The notes under the pieces are model-generated. The model saw only the letters and a program-made list of their open reading frames with translations, made no database searches and was not told where the DNA came from. 64,000 nt of DNA, from contig CM064863.1 in assembly GCA_032719365.1 (NCBI GenBank), forward strand, positions 24,623,137-24,687,136, in the 5' to 3' direction. Of the stretch, positions 22,191-35,462 are shown one piece after another; the stretch's first letter is position 1; each line of letters starts with the position of its first letter. The position numbers were made by a program, and so were the translations under genes. The DNA is from Prinsepia uniflora (taxonomy: Eukaryota; Streptophyta; Magnoliopsida; Rosales; Rosaceae).

Positions 22191-22873
22191 AACCAGACGT
22201 TCATCAACGAACTAGAAATTTATAAGTGAACTAATAGTTCAGACTAATCACCGGATCCGTAGTTTCGGCAATATTATGAAAAAAAGGAAAAGGAAAAAAG
22301 AACCTGAAGTTTCCTTTATAAATTCATCAAACATGATAAAACTAGTAGATTTTATATATTTTAAATCCGTTTTATCATATCATATCTTAGAAATCATATC
22401 ATTCCATAGAACCTACAACTCTTATTAGTCTCCTATGCAAGAGTTTACCAAAACTACCATTTCAATTATTTGATCACTACAAAGACTCTGAACGAGTAAA
22501 ATAATTATCATCATAACTTCTTCTTCCTCGAAGCAACAAATGAAAGACATATCATCCATTTTTTTAGGATTTGAATTCACTAATAAATATAATTCGGAAA
22601 TAATAAAGAACTCAATCCATATTGCAAGTTGCAAACGAGTATCACACAAGTTGTGGAACTCGAGAGATAAACTTAGTAGAATGATCAACATATATGGATT
22701 AAATCGGTGATTTAAATTTTTTGAATTCGAAAATAAGGTTTTTTCGCTCGAATATGATTTAATTCAATAAAAATATTTATTCTCATGCCTGTGATCCATT
22801 GAATTAAATCTATGAATATGCATATTTTATGGGCAAGTTTGTTGTCTGACCGACAGTGCTATCACACACACTA
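22191..22873. other. AT-rich spacer
   Basis: No gene, LTR or repeat recognised between the TRIM and element C. Confidence 0.5.
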
Positions 22874-25515
22874 TGACACGACCCATCCCAATCCCCCGCC
22901 GGGATTAACGCGGGATGTGCCATGCTCCTGTCTGACACTTCGTGCCAGACTAGGGATACACCAAAACCCTCTCGGGGCAACCAGAGTGCGTTAGGATCTG
23001 TGGAGGCATGTGATGTCTCGATCCCTGCTACAGCCAGCATCCGCGATCAACCTGAAGGGTATTAAAAATAGGAAAAGTTGTGAGTGGACGAAAATAAACA
23101 ATTATAAAATTATTTCCGAAAAGACATTTATACCCTTCACTAAAAAGCATGCATGCATCAGAAAACCAGTCATAACAACCACTTTACTTAAATCAAATCA
23201 TATGGATTTTCAAAAGAATACATAGTGAAATACAGTGGGGTCTTAGCCCAAAACCAAAACACGTGTCGTCTCTGCCCAAATCAGTAAAATAAAGTTTAAC
23301 CAATCCTTGGCATCCTAGATGTCTGACATCCCAGATGTCTAATCAATATTGTCACGGTTCTAAAGCTACACGTGCTACTCGAGGTCTTAAGTCCGAGGGT
23401 TCCCTTGGGTCCACCAGTGTCCGGAGCGGTACCATAATGGTATGCCTCCCCCGGATCATTGCCCAGGGTATATCGATCTCTAGAAATCTTGATCTTGAGC
23501 TTCTCCGTAGAGTGGCCCCTCTCAGACAATGCTCTATGACTACTCCAGGATAGTACGGGACATCTGGAGGAGGCAACCACTCGTAAGGATGGTATATTTA
23601 AAAACCGAAATCAAACTGTGGAAGAGCATCGTAAAACCATTTATAAATATTTCAACAGGGTCTTAGCCCGAGGTGTAACTTCCATAAAACATTTCAACAA
23701 AACCAGGATTCCCCGAATTCGATCCAATTCAAATATCATAGGGACTCAACCCAAACTCATCTCAATAGGGTCTCGAAACCGAAATCTCATTTCATAAACC
23801 ATAATTGGGGCTCAGCCTGATACCATAAACCAATTGAGCCTTAAACCCGATATCTCGTAAATCAACTGGGCCACAAGCCCGGGATAATATTTCCAAATCC
23901 GAAATCGTTTCATGGTCCAAATCATTTGAAAACCAAAACACGTATCAAATCCGCATAAGTCCAAAGTACAACATAAAGTATAAAGTCTGGATATACGTGC
24001 AATACCACATTTGTATGAAAACGCCAAAACACCACAATCATATATAAAAACCATATGCACTCAAGGAATCTCAAATCACATATATGAAACATATAAAACA
24101 GTTATGCATGTATCATATTTAAAAAACAAATGTTCACTCACAAACCATCGATGTTGCACGCCTGCAAGCTGCACCGTAAGCCACTCAGGGCTATACTGAA
24201 CTCTTCGAGTCATTCGGACCTATCCAAAATATACTTAAAGGTCACTACCAACCTAGTCAAGCCCTAAACAAAAACCCCCAAAAAACCCAAAAAAGTCAAC
24301 CTATCCCGGACACGTATCCCTAGGCTAAAAACCTTAATTTGACCAACCTAAATATCTCTGATCGACCTAAAACTACCACCAATGGACTCAGATCGTCCAA
24401 AAATTTTGAACGGAACCAATCTCACCTCGAAATTCATGCCCACGCACTGGTCAAAGTTCTTGGTCAATGTTGGTCAAAGTCAACGGTCAAAGTCAACAGC
24501 TGTCGTCATGCTGACGTGAGCCTCACAGTTCTGATAATGACACGTGTTAGCCCCTGATTAGTCCACATGTCGAACACCTGTCAGTGCTGACTGGACCTGA
24601 CAACTGTCACATGGCAGCCCTTAATTGGCCACGTGGCTTGACACCTATGATAGATGATGACGTCACCAGTTGACGTCATCATTATCTACCTCTCGACAGG
24701 TCGACCCGGACCCCTATAACAAGGTCAACCAGACTCGCGACCTGACCCGATTGTTTTCAGTCCTTCAACCACCAAATCCTACCATTTTCTTCCTAAGTGA
24801 TCGTCTTGATCCCTAGAACATCTCTATGAACCTAGAAACTCGAGATAAGGTCAGAAATTACCTTTCCCACAATGAACAGTGACGACCACCTGCAACCTCG
24901 ATTTCCTGTTGACTCCAGCCACCTCGATCCTCGAAATCGATCCCTAGACACTCGTACAAACCCTAGGAATAAGGTTTGATCAATCAAACAGCCCAACAAT
25001 CCCTAAAATCCAAACTTCAAATTTTGAATTCAAAAGCTTACTGTTTTGGGTTTTCCGGCCAGCGTCAACGGTTGCCCTCGCCATTGCCACCATTATGATC
25101 GTCTGGTCCCCCTCTCTCACCAACCCATTCATATCAATAGCAATGGATGAGGTGACACTTGTCACTCATCAATTAGTCCTCCCCCAATATTTATCCAACC
25201 CCAATAAGACACTTGTCCAATTTTTTCATAAAATGTGAATAGTATCGATTTCCTTCCGTGAACCGTAACCTTTTCGTCAAACATCTAAATTCAACGTGCC
25301 GCCTGTCTATGGACTCGTAACATCCCGATCTACGTAACGGTCCTCAGTCCTCCTACATTTAACCTCTCGGGTCAAAAGTAAACTTTTTACCCATTCTAGT
25401 GGCGAAATAGTCATTTTTAGCAGACTATCAAAAAATCCTCGACTAATTCCCGATTAGTCCCAATAATCCTCAATTAGTCCTTAATTAATCCGTAACTTTG
25501 GGACGGGTTATTACA
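22874..25515 (-). repeat. Element C, 3' LTR (2642 bp)
   Basis: Starts TGACACGACCCATCCC and ends GGGACGGGTTATTACA on plus. It includes a hairpin array at about 23640-23885 and the palindromic core GTGACA-CT-TGTCAC at about 25153-25166. Text from 23010 on (GTGAGTGGACGAAAATAAAC) is repeated nearly unchanged in the partner LTR. Confidence 0.88.
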
Positions 25516-28500
25516 ATCTTCCCTCCTTAAAGAATTTTGTCGTCGAAATTCAAACTGATCCAAATCCACATCCAAATTGTGGAAATCCAATTCTACCTCA
25601 AACTCAAGGTGCTCTCGTGTAAACATACACGACCAATTAACTAGTCACAGTACTTGTCTGTACCCAAAAGTCACTCAACATTAACCACAATACAACGGTC
25701 AATGCTAATACTCAGCTCAGTCCTCTGTGATTGGATACAGTCACAACCCAAGTCTTAGGAATCCAAATTCCAATCATCACACGTCCAACTCACCAGTTAA
25801 CTAATACAAAACTGACAACAATCTGATAGGTCAACTTACCGTCCTGCTAAGTTGACCAATCGAACCAACAATTCAGTTATACCAAGCTAACATCCTTCAG
25901 ATTTTCAGCGTGATGGCTCTTCTCAGTTGACAACTCAAGCTCACGAAGAGATCTCAAATCTCAAATTGCCTGTTGCTAGACGGTTTATAGTTGGAGACCG
26001 TCGTGTTAAGTACCAGTTCCACTACCACTACTCGAGTTACTAACAAAAACCTCGAATCCTTCTAGAGTCCTACCAGGGTACCTCGTACCAAACCTCATCT
26101 CACTCAATGTCCAACGCTGTGATGCTGACTTGAGAAAAGTCTTAAACTATCACCTCACTCGTTTCGTTGATACCAACTAACATCTTACTCATCCTGTGGT
26201 TACCCAACCACCAACTCACTCCACTTAAGTGTATCTGAACCCCATCGAATACTTGCCCTAGTAGAGAAAACAAAACTCAACTTTAGGGTTCCTCTGACCA
26301 ACCACAGCTCTGAGCTCCAACTCATACAATCACCGAACCCTCACAAGACCACATTACTCCCAAGCACAGTATTCGATGTCCAATCCACGTTCTCAATGAA
26401 CTAACAACATCAGAACTAATTTGATTACCAACGTGTCCACAACTACCATGCTCAACGTGAGTAGGGCACACGTGTACACATCACACAACCACAAGGCACC
26501 ACTCAAGCCTACTCAAGAACAGTACCAATGCACAACGTAGTACAAACAAACAATCACAAGACAAACCACACACCATAACAACCTCGGATCAAGTCTGTCC
26601 CCTACAGGGTTACCAAACCAATCACGCTTCAATTCTGGAGTACTAAATCACATCCACCAAGACGTACCAATCCCAAATAGACAACATTGAAGCTGCCAAA
26701 AATCTTACTTGAGGCATCGGCTATTTCTCTTTTCCTGAATGATACTCAAAGTATCGTCTCATTTACCACAGCATAATCTCTACCCAATAGTCGAAACACT
26801 CATCCTATCAGAGTGAGTCCAAAGTCTATCGTTCTGACTGTAGTGGCTAGTCCCAAAATCTCTCGTTCCACAACCAACTCAAGCTCCAAAAACCTCGCTC
26901 ACAAAGTCTCGATAGCCTCGATCGTCGAATCTCAAGCTCGTAAGCCATAGAACTTTCTATCACTTACTCTATGGATTGCGGTTTTCCTCCACTTAGCCCA
27001 CAATAATGTCCCACTTTAGGATAATCAAAGATGATAACATCAAAATTCATCTTACGTGAGTGTAAATACCAATCCAACTACGCTCACCAACGTCAGGTAA
27101 CACCAACAACATCTGCTCCTTAACTCATTCAAATTTGATCCACTACCTGTCCTAACATCCATGCACCAAGAGAAATTGCAACCAAGGAAGCAGAAAACTA
27201 GAAGTCTCCTTCACCAACCAATAATATATATTGATAACCACTATAGTGGTTCTTCCACGACCAAGTCATTCTCCCTTCAGCCTAACCTTGACTTCCACGA
27301 GTGATGAGAAGTTTACTGAAGAAGGAAGTATATTTGCTAGTTGTCTGGTCAAAACGAACCCCCGAAGTTTCATCGAAAAGGGTATTGGGTCTCCTAATAG
27401 TGACACTCCAAGTCAACTGATTCTCCATTCCAAGTCCACCACTGAATACTCCAGCTCAAGGACATCACAACACTTATCCCATCTCTCGAACAGCTACCCT
27501 ATAGTATCTTATCATAAATCAATTGCGAAATGGGTTACGTACCTAGAAACAACTCTGCTCAACAACAATGACAACACTTCTGTCAAACCATCTCGGCTTC
27601 CAAGTGGCAACTCACTCGGACATTATTCCATGTGCCCTAGAAAACAAATCCAACTTAAAGTCAAACCGTGCCTGTCTTTTATTATACCGTTTATGCACAT
27701 CCAATTGATAGTAATGGAACCACCTGATTCTCATGTCCCAACTCTTATGGGATCAGCTCTTGCACTCGAAACTCGTGCATACTTACCAAGGCAAGATAAG
27801 ACACCTGTCTCACAACCACTAGGGAAACTGTCACCAAACCAGGTATCCCGTACCCCTAGTTTACTTGAGGTACTCCAACTCACTGAGTCATTCGGGATCC
27901 CTTCGATCCATGCTCAACGACGAATGTACTTAACCAACTGCCACTCAAGTCTCGGAGCTAACGGTAACTCTCGTCTAAGCCCCCCTAAGTCCACGAATCC
28001 CCATGACGCCTCTGCGTCATCCAGAACCACTCAGTCACTGTTGGCTTCCATCCAACTCACCTCAATCGTCTCCATTGGGTTTCCCCTCAATCCCCACTCA
28101 ATAGAGATGATGTGGCATCTTGACAAATTCTCACCGTGCCCATCGTCTGGCCAGCACCGAACTTGAGCACACCACGATGAAGTCGCAACCCTCTGCTCAT
28201 ATTGAGCGAACAACCAATTCATTGCTCATGTTGGAGGGAATCTGCCTCCCTGAATACTCACAACCTCTGCCTAGTGTTGTGCAAAACCACGTGAGAAACG
28301 TTCCTCAAACGCTGCCCAATGCTCCACAGTCTCAACTAGAGTCGTCCATGACCTCGCTATTAGGGAACACAACCAACTTGACTGTCTAACAGTCTCGACT
28401 CTAAAAGTTGTCACATCCAGCCCTCCTTAGTTTTAATCTCACCGAATCACGAAATACCGTGCCAAACGTAACCGTACCAAGATTAGGTTTCCACTAAATT

Positions 28501-28612
28501 TCCCTACTCTTACCCTAACTATCATGTTAATGACGAGTTGTTTCCTCATAGAGACATCACATCCTACACATGCGTAACATTCCAAGAGCAACCTAGTGCT
28601 CTGATACCAAAC
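25516..28612 (-). other. Interior of element C, apparently non-coding
   Basis: The 311-codon plus-strand ORF at 27231-28166 is antisense to the element, rich in S, T, P and L, and has no domain I recognise; I treat it as chance. The first 700 bases after the polypurine tract resemble the same part of element I (60293 onward), for example ACGTACTTGTCTG and GTGGTTAC...ACCACCAACT, so the interior is shared by two elements. Confidence 0.6.
28598..28609 (-). promoter_or_regulatory. Primer-binding site, element C
   Basis: GCTCTGATACCA on plus, a perfect initiator-Met tRNA primer site on minus, three bases from the 5' LTR. Confidence 0.92.
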
Positions 28613-31299
28613 TGACACGACTCATCCCAATCCCCCCGGGATTAACACGGGATGTTCTATGCTCCCATCTGACACCTCGTGCCAGACCAGGGATACACCA
28701 AAACCCTCTCGGGGCAACCATAGTGCGCTAGGATCTATTGAGGTATGTGATGCCTCGGTCTCTACTACAGTCCGCATTAGCGATCAACCTGAAGAGTATT
28801 ACAAATAGGAAAAGCTGTGAGTGGACGAAAATAAACAGTTATAAAATCATTTCCAAAAAGAAGATTTATACCCTTCACTAAAAAGCATGCATGCATCAGA
28901 AAACCAGTTATAACAACCACTTTATTTAAATCAAATAATATGGATTTTCAAAAAAATACACAGTGAAATAGAGTGGGGTCTTAGCCCAAAACCAAAACAC
29001 GTGGGGTCTCTACCCAAATCAGTAAAATACAGTTTAACCAATCATTGGCATCCCAGATGTCTAATCAATATTGTCACGGTTCTAAAGCTACGCGTGCTAC
29101 TCGGAGTCTCAAGTCTGAGGGTTCCCCCGGGTCCACCAGTGTCTGAGATAATACCATAATGGTATGCTTTCCCTGGATCACTGCCCAAGGTATATCGATC
29201 TTTAGCAATCCTAGTCCTGAGCCTCTCCATAGAGCAGCCCCTCTCAGACAATGCTTCGTGGCTACTCCAGGATACTACGGGACGTCTGGAGGAGACAACC
29301 ACTCGTAAAGATGGTATATTTAAAAATATAAATCAAACCGGTGGAAGACCATCGTAAAATTGTTTATAAATATTTCAAAAGGGTCTCAGCCCGAGGTATA
29401 ACTTTCATAAACCATTTCCATAAAATCAGGATTCCCTGAATCTGATCCAATCCAAATATCAAAGGGACTCAACCCAAAATCATCTCAATAGGGTCTCGAA
29501 CCCGAAATCTCATTTCATAAACCACAACTGGGACTCAGCCCGATACCATAAACCAATTGAGCCTTAAACCCGATATCTCGTAAATCAACTGGACCTCAAG
29601 CCCGGGATAATATTTCCAAAACTGAAATCGTTTCAAGGTTCAAATCATTTGAAAACCAAAGCACGTATCAAATCCGGCATAAGCACAAAGCACAATATAA
29701 AGTATAAATTCTTGAAATATGTGTAATACCGCATTTGTATGAAAACGCCAAACACCACAATCATATATATAAACCATATGCACTCAAGGAATCTCAAATC
29801 ACATATATGAAACATATAAAATAGTTATGCATGCATCATATTTAGAAAGAAAAAAAATGTCTACTCATAGACCGTCCATGCTACGCACTTACAAGCTGCG
29901 ACGTATGCCATTCAGGTCTATACTGAACTCTCCGGGTCGTCTGGACCTATCCAAAACATATTTAAAGGTCACTACCAACCTAGACAAGTCCTAAACAAAA
30001 ACCCCCCAAAGCTCCCAGAAAAGTCAACATGTCCCAGACACTCATCACTAGGCTAAAAACCACAATTTGACCAACCTAACGATCTTCGATCGACCTGAAA
30101 CCACCACCATAGGATTCAGATCAACGAAAATTTTCGAATGGGACTGGTCTCACCTCGAAATTCATACCCACACACCCCCGCACTCCAGTCAAAGTTCCTA
30201 GTCAACGTTGGTCAAACTCAACACTAACGTCAACAAAAGTCAACACTAACGTCAAGTCAATGCTGATGTCAGTAGTTAATGATTAACGTCACACTGGCAT
30301 CAGCCTGACAGGTCTGACAGTGCCAGATGTCAGCCCCTGATTGGTCCACGTGTCTGACACATGTCAGTGCAAACTGGACCTAACAACTGCCACGTGGTAC
30401 CCCCTGATTGGCCACGAGGCCTGACACCTCTGATAGATGATGACGTCACCTGCTGACGTCATCATCGTCTACCTCATGACGGGTCGATCCAGACCCCTAC
30501 AACTAGGTCAACTGGCCAGCGACCTGACCCGACTGGTTTTCACTCTTCCGACCACTAAATCCTGCCATTTTCTTCCTAGGTGATCATCTTGATCCCTAGA
30601 ACATCTATATGAACCCATAAACACAAGATAAGGCCCAGAAATTACCTTCCCCACGATGAATAGAGTGACGGCCACTTGCAACCTCAATTTCCAGTTGACT
30701 CCGGCCACCTCAATCCTCGAAATTGATCCATTGACACTCTTAGAGACTCTAGGAATAAGGTTTGATTAACCAAACAGTCCAACAATCCCTTAATTCCAAA
30801 CTTCAAATTTTGAATTCAAAAACTTACCGTTTCGGGTTTTCCAGCCACTGTCCACGGTTTCCCTCGCTGTTGCCACCACCATGATCATCTGGTCCCTCTC
30901 TCTCACTTTCCCGTTCATACCAACAACAATGGATGAGGATTAATGGATGTTTGGGTGGGTTTGGGTAGTGTGGCGTGTTTGTGTTCTCTAGGTAATAGAG
31001 AACAAAAAGAGAGGAATGACATACATGAACCCATATTTTGGGGGTTGGGCCAATCAAATAGGTAACACTTATCATTCATCAATTGGTCCTCCCCAGATAT
31101 TTATCCAACCCAAACAAGCCACTTACCCAATTTTTTCGTAAAATGTGAATAATATCGATTTCCTTCCGTGAACCATAACTTTTTTGTCGAACGTCCAAAT
31201 TTGATGTGCCGCCTGTCTACGGACTCATAACATCCTGATCTACGTAATGGTCCTCGGTCCTCGTGCATCTGAAATCCCGAGTTAAAAATTAACTTTTTA
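28613..31299 (-). repeat. Element C, 5' LTR, end truncated
   Basis: Starts TGACACGACTCATCCC. It matches 22874-25390 and stops near TTAACTTTTTAT, after which Ty1/copia sequence begins. It carries about 110 extra bases near 30940-31050 that its partner lacks. Confidence 0.82.
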
Positions 31300-31319
31300 T
31301 ATACTCCGAGATTGAAATT

Positions 31320-31983
31320 ATTCTACAAACTCATTACCTAATAATACTCATATGATAACCGTATCCAATCCAAACTGATTGAGAGCCATGACAAAAGCCC
31401 AATTTATATTGTCAAATGGTATTGAGTTACCATCATTGAGGTATTATATTCTCCACGTTCCAAGAGAACGTTCTTGAGATTTATGGATATTCAAGCCACA
31501 ATTATCTCCTTGAAACCACTGAAGAAAAAGGAGTGGAATACCTTTGCATAACCTTCGATTTTTATGGACAAAAGCATACATTCGAGAATCTTGTCAGAAG
31601 TTAGCTAGAAGTTAACTATTACAAGCAACTACTTATTATGGCATGACTGGTTGGGACACCCATGCCAAAGTAATGATGTGCCGTATCCTCAATACATCAC
31701 ACGAGCATCATCTTACTAGTAAGCATCTTGTGCTTAATGAAACACTATGCCAAGCTTGTTCACTAACAATAATTGAATATTAGATCATCTTATACAAAGA
31801 TGAGTACAGACTCCACATTTTTCTTGTACAAGATACAAGGGGATATTTGTGGACTTTTTTCAACCACCATGCAGACCATTTAAACAATTCATGTTCTGGT
31901 TGAGGTATCGACAAAGTGGTTATATGTTACTCTGTTGTCCATACGTATAATGTGTTTTCTAAACTTTTTACCCAGGTCATTAA
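31320..31983 (+). pseudogene. Ty1/copia pol relic, part 1 (GAG-pre-integrase and integrase start)
   Basis: Reading frames on plus give HDWLGHP (about 31640), then in a shifted frame TLCQACS (about 31750) and IQGDICGLFQPPCRPF (about 31835). These correspond to the zinc-binding pre-integrase domain and the first part of the integrase core of a plant Ty1/copia polyprotein. Upstream, ETTEEKGVEYLCIT (about 31520) fits the region before the H of the zinc finger. Several frameshifts and stops are present. The sequence breaks at 31983 where element D begins. Confidence 0.8.
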
Positions 31984-33456
31984 TGACAGGACCCGCTCCA
32001 TAAATGTTTGGATAACCTTGTCTGGTCTTGCTCCTGTCTGACACCTTAAACAATGTACATGAATTACCCTAAATAGTAAATTGGTCAGACAAGGGATATA
32101 CATGTCTTAAAATACAAGCCAGCAGAATTTTTCCACACGGGGTTACCGCCCACATCCAACCCACTGGCCCCATCGAGTACTGAAATCTATCACTCCCGCT
32201 CCTTCCGAGCCTTAGAACATGTTCACCGCGTTAATGATGTATAGCCAATTTATCTGGAAATTGAGGAAAGTCCAGATATATTAAAACTATTAACCGTATT
32301 ACTTTGTAGGTCCAAAACAGTCTCGAAAACATAAGTGATCACCTTGGAAACTGTACCATTACATTTAGAATTGGAAAAGTGGAACATTTTGTGTTGACCG
32401 CCACTCGAGGGGATGCCGCATGTGCCCACACGCGCCGCCTTGTTCCCCACGAGTGGTACTCCACGCGCCTACAGCTGCATTCATCGTCCTCTTCAAGACG
32501 GGTCGACCCGCGACCCTGAAACTGGGTCGTGATTTGAGTTTCCCAAACCGCCTCCAAAACCTTCAATCCTTGTCTAATTCGTACTTTCTAACTATCAAAT
32601 TGAACCTACTGAATTTCAAGAGCACGATACCGACCCCCAAACTGAAAAATATCACCTCGAGTTCATAAACTGGACGATGGAGGTTTCGGGCAATTATCAA
32701 GCCTTTATTTCCAACCCTCCTTACATCCAATTCCATCAATTTTTCACTGGGTTATGATTGCCAGGAGTCAAGGATCACCATAGTGACTTCAATTTTGTGT
32801 TTACACGTCAAAAATTCAAAACTCAGTTCTAAGGAAGCATGGATCCTTCAAGGGGGAGGCGGGGGATGGGGGATGGGTTTCGAGTTTGATAATTTTTCTA
32901 GTCCCCTCCTTCCTTCCCTACCTATCTATTTCCCTCTCCCTGAATGAGGAGCATCCTTCCATTATAATCTTGCGGCCTCCTCCTCTGTACAGTGGAGGTG
33001 GCAACCCTTCTCCCTCATTCGGTCCTCTTCCACCGAACCAAAATCCATTTTGTTTCTACGTTTTTCTTTTTCTTTTTCTACCTCTAACTTTCATTTCAAT
33101 TGAATTGCAACGATGAGGGACACCCCTCACCATGTCAAGGTGAAATTTGTCACCTTAAGAATAACCCAGCAAGACATTTAGTGACTCACCCAATCAACCA
33201 TGCAAAATTACCACAATACCCTTGTATCAAAATTACCAAATTACCCCTGAACATTCTACATCTGTAATGGTCACCTTCGAACTCTGATTTCAATGTGTTG
33301 ACTGTATACGGATTCAGAACTTCGAGACCTATGTAATGGTCCTCTCAAAAAGTATAGAAAGTGCCTCGAGCAGAAGTCAACTTTTGACCTCCTAGGGTAA
33401 AATCGTCATAAAATCTTCAATTCCCAAATTAATTTATAAAACTACCCCAAAATTAC
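31984..33456 (-). repeat. Element D, 3' LTR
   Basis: Starts TGACAGGACCCGCTCC and ends CCCAAAATTACA. It contains the degenerate palindrome GTGAAA-TT-TGTCAC (33140-33153) and the AGTCAACTTTTGACC block (about 33375). Confidence 0.8.
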
Positions 33457-33625
33457 ACATTTGAGCCCTTCTGAGAATTACACATCCAGCCCTCCTGGGA
33501 ATTACACATCTGAGCCCTATCAGAAATTACACATACGAGGCCACCTCTAGAATTACATATTTGAGCCCTCCCGAAAATTACACATATGAGCCTTCCCATG
33601 AATTATACATCCGAACCTTTTAACA
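33448..33625. repeat. 25-bp minisatellite in element D interior
   Basis: Seven degenerate copies of a unit close to AATTACACATTTGAGCCCTT plus about five bases. It begins at the LTR/interior boundary, since the LTR end itself (AAATTACA) forms the start of the first unit. Confidence 0.88.
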
Positions 33626-33977
33626 TGAATCCAAGACATTAATTTCAAAACAAATCTTTAAGTCCAAACCAACTCAAAATATATTCAATCGGGTCTAAAC
33701 CCAAAACACATTTTCACAAAAACCAAGCAGCCATGCTTTTACACAAGTCCTTGACTTAAGCCCAAGTCAAAACAATTTCCAAAACCCAGCTTGAGCCCAA
33801 AATCCTGATTTTAGAAAATACCGTAAATCATGTCCATAAATCAATAAATAAATTCATAAAAATCACTCGATAATCATTTGAGATCATGCAATAAAACATA
33901 TAAAATATTTAACTAAGCATGCATCACAGTTTATAAAACAATGCCCACTCACCGGGTGTTCGACCTATAACCTGGTT

Positions 33978-33989
33978 GCTCTGATACCA
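33978..33989 (-). promoter_or_regulatory. Primer-binding site, element D
   Basis: GCTCTGATACCA on plus, two bases from the 5' LTR start TGACAGGACCC at 33992. Confidence 0.9.
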
Positions 33990-33991
33990 AA

Positions 33992-35462
33992 TGACAGGAC
34001 CCACTCCAAAAGTGCTTTGATAACCGTGTCTGGTCTTACTCTTATCAAACACCTCAAATAATGCACTTGAAATACCCTCAACGGTAAATTGGTCAAACAA
34101 GAGATATACATATATCGGAATACAAGCCAACAAGATTCGTCATATCGGGGTCACCACCCACACCCAACCCACTGGCCCCATCGAGTAGTGAAATCTATCA
34201 CTCCGGCTCTTTCCGAGTCATAGAACATGTTCACCACAGTAATAATGTAGAGCAAATTTATCAGGAATCGAGGAAAGTCCAAATATATTAAAACTATTAA
34301 CCTTATTACTTTGTAGGTCTAAAATAGTCTCGAAAACAAAACCTATCGCTGTGGAAACTATACCATTGCATTTAGAATTGGAAAATAAGAACATTTTGTG
34401 TTGACTGCCACTCGAGGGGACGCCGCATGAGCCCACACGCGCCGCTTGGCTCCCTAGGATTGGTCCTCTACGCACCTGCAGCTACAGTCGTAGCTGCAAT
34501 CATCGTCCTCCTCGAGACGGGTCGACCCGCTACCCTGAAATCGGTTCGGGATCCGAGTTGCCCAACCCACCTCCAAAACCTTCAATCCTTGTCAAATTTG
34601 TGCATTCCAAGCATCAAATTCAATCTACCGAACGTCAAGAGCACAAAATCGACCCCAAAACTGGAAAATACCACCTCGAGTTCATTGACTCGGCCATAGA
34701 GGTTTCAGTCACTTATCAAGCCTTCATTTCGAAGCCTTCCTACATCCAATTTCATTTAATTCTCACTGGGTTCTGATCGTCAAGAGTCGAGGATCAACGT
34801 AGTGACCTTAATTTCGTGTTTTCACATCGAAAATCCAAAACTCAGTCTTATGGAAGCACGTCTTAGGGGGACTTTCGAGTTTGATAATTTTTCCAATCCC
34901 GTTCATCCTTCCTTACTCATCTATTTCCCTTTCCTTGAACAAGGAGCATCCTTCCACTGTAATTTCATGGCCTCCTCTCCTGTTCGGTGGAGGTGGCAAC
35001 TCCTATCCCTCCCTCGGTTCTCTCCCACCGAACCAGCAACCTTTTTTTTTCTCCGTTTTTCTTTTTCCCTCTCTCCATTTAACTTTCGTTTCAATTGAAT
35101 CACAATGGTGAGGGACACCCCTCACCATGTCAATGTGACATATGTCACCTTAAGAAAATCCCAACAAGACAATTAGTGACTCACCCAATCAACCATGCAG
35201 AATTACCACAATGCCATTGTTACCAATATTTCCAAATTATCCCTGAACATTCTAGATCCGTGACGGTCACCTTTGAACTCCAATTTTGACGTGCCGCTTG
35301 TCTACTGACTCAGAACTCCGAGACCTAAATAACGATCCTCACAAAAAGTTCTAAAATTACCCTAAGCAAAAGTCAACTTTTGACCTCTTAGGGTAAAATT
35401 GTCAATTTCCAAATTAATTTATGAAACTGCCCCGATTTATGGGGCTGGTAATTGAAATTACA
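33992..35462 (-). repeat. Element D, 5' LTR
   Basis: Partner of 31984-33456. It carries a perfect GTGACA-TA-TGTCAC palindrome (35135-35148). Near its end it has about 20 bases (TTTATGGGGCTGGTAATTG) absent from the partner. Confidence 0.8.

Larger units (their letters stand above)
22874..31299 (-). mobile_element. Element C: large non-coding LTR retrotransposon (LARD-like)
   Basis: 3' LTR 22874-25515, polypurine complement ATCTTCCCTCCTT at 25516-25528, interior to 28597, primer site 28598-28609, 5' LTR 28613 to about 31299. The 5' LTR lacks its last 125 bp or so, so no target duplication can be tested. The interior is 3.1 kb. I found no gag, protease, RT or integrase motif on either strand. 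Large LTRs with a non-coding interior match the description of LARD elements, which depend on enzymes from others. Confidence 0.8.
31984..35462 (-). mobile_element. Element D: short LTR retrotransposon inside copia pol
   Basis: 3' LTR 31984-33456 (1473 bp), interior 33457-33977, primer site 33978-33989, 5' LTR 33992-35462 (1471 bp). The LTRs align throughout, with scattered changes. The copia reading (left ending FTQVI, right starting LRAT) continues across the insertion. I could not fix a clean target duplication (left ATTAA, right uncertain). The interior of about 0.5 kb has no coding capacity. Confidence 0.8.

Noticed and set aside
33448..33625. CRISPR-like array
   Set aside because: Units are contiguous and drift along their length, with no unique spacers; a plant minisatellite.
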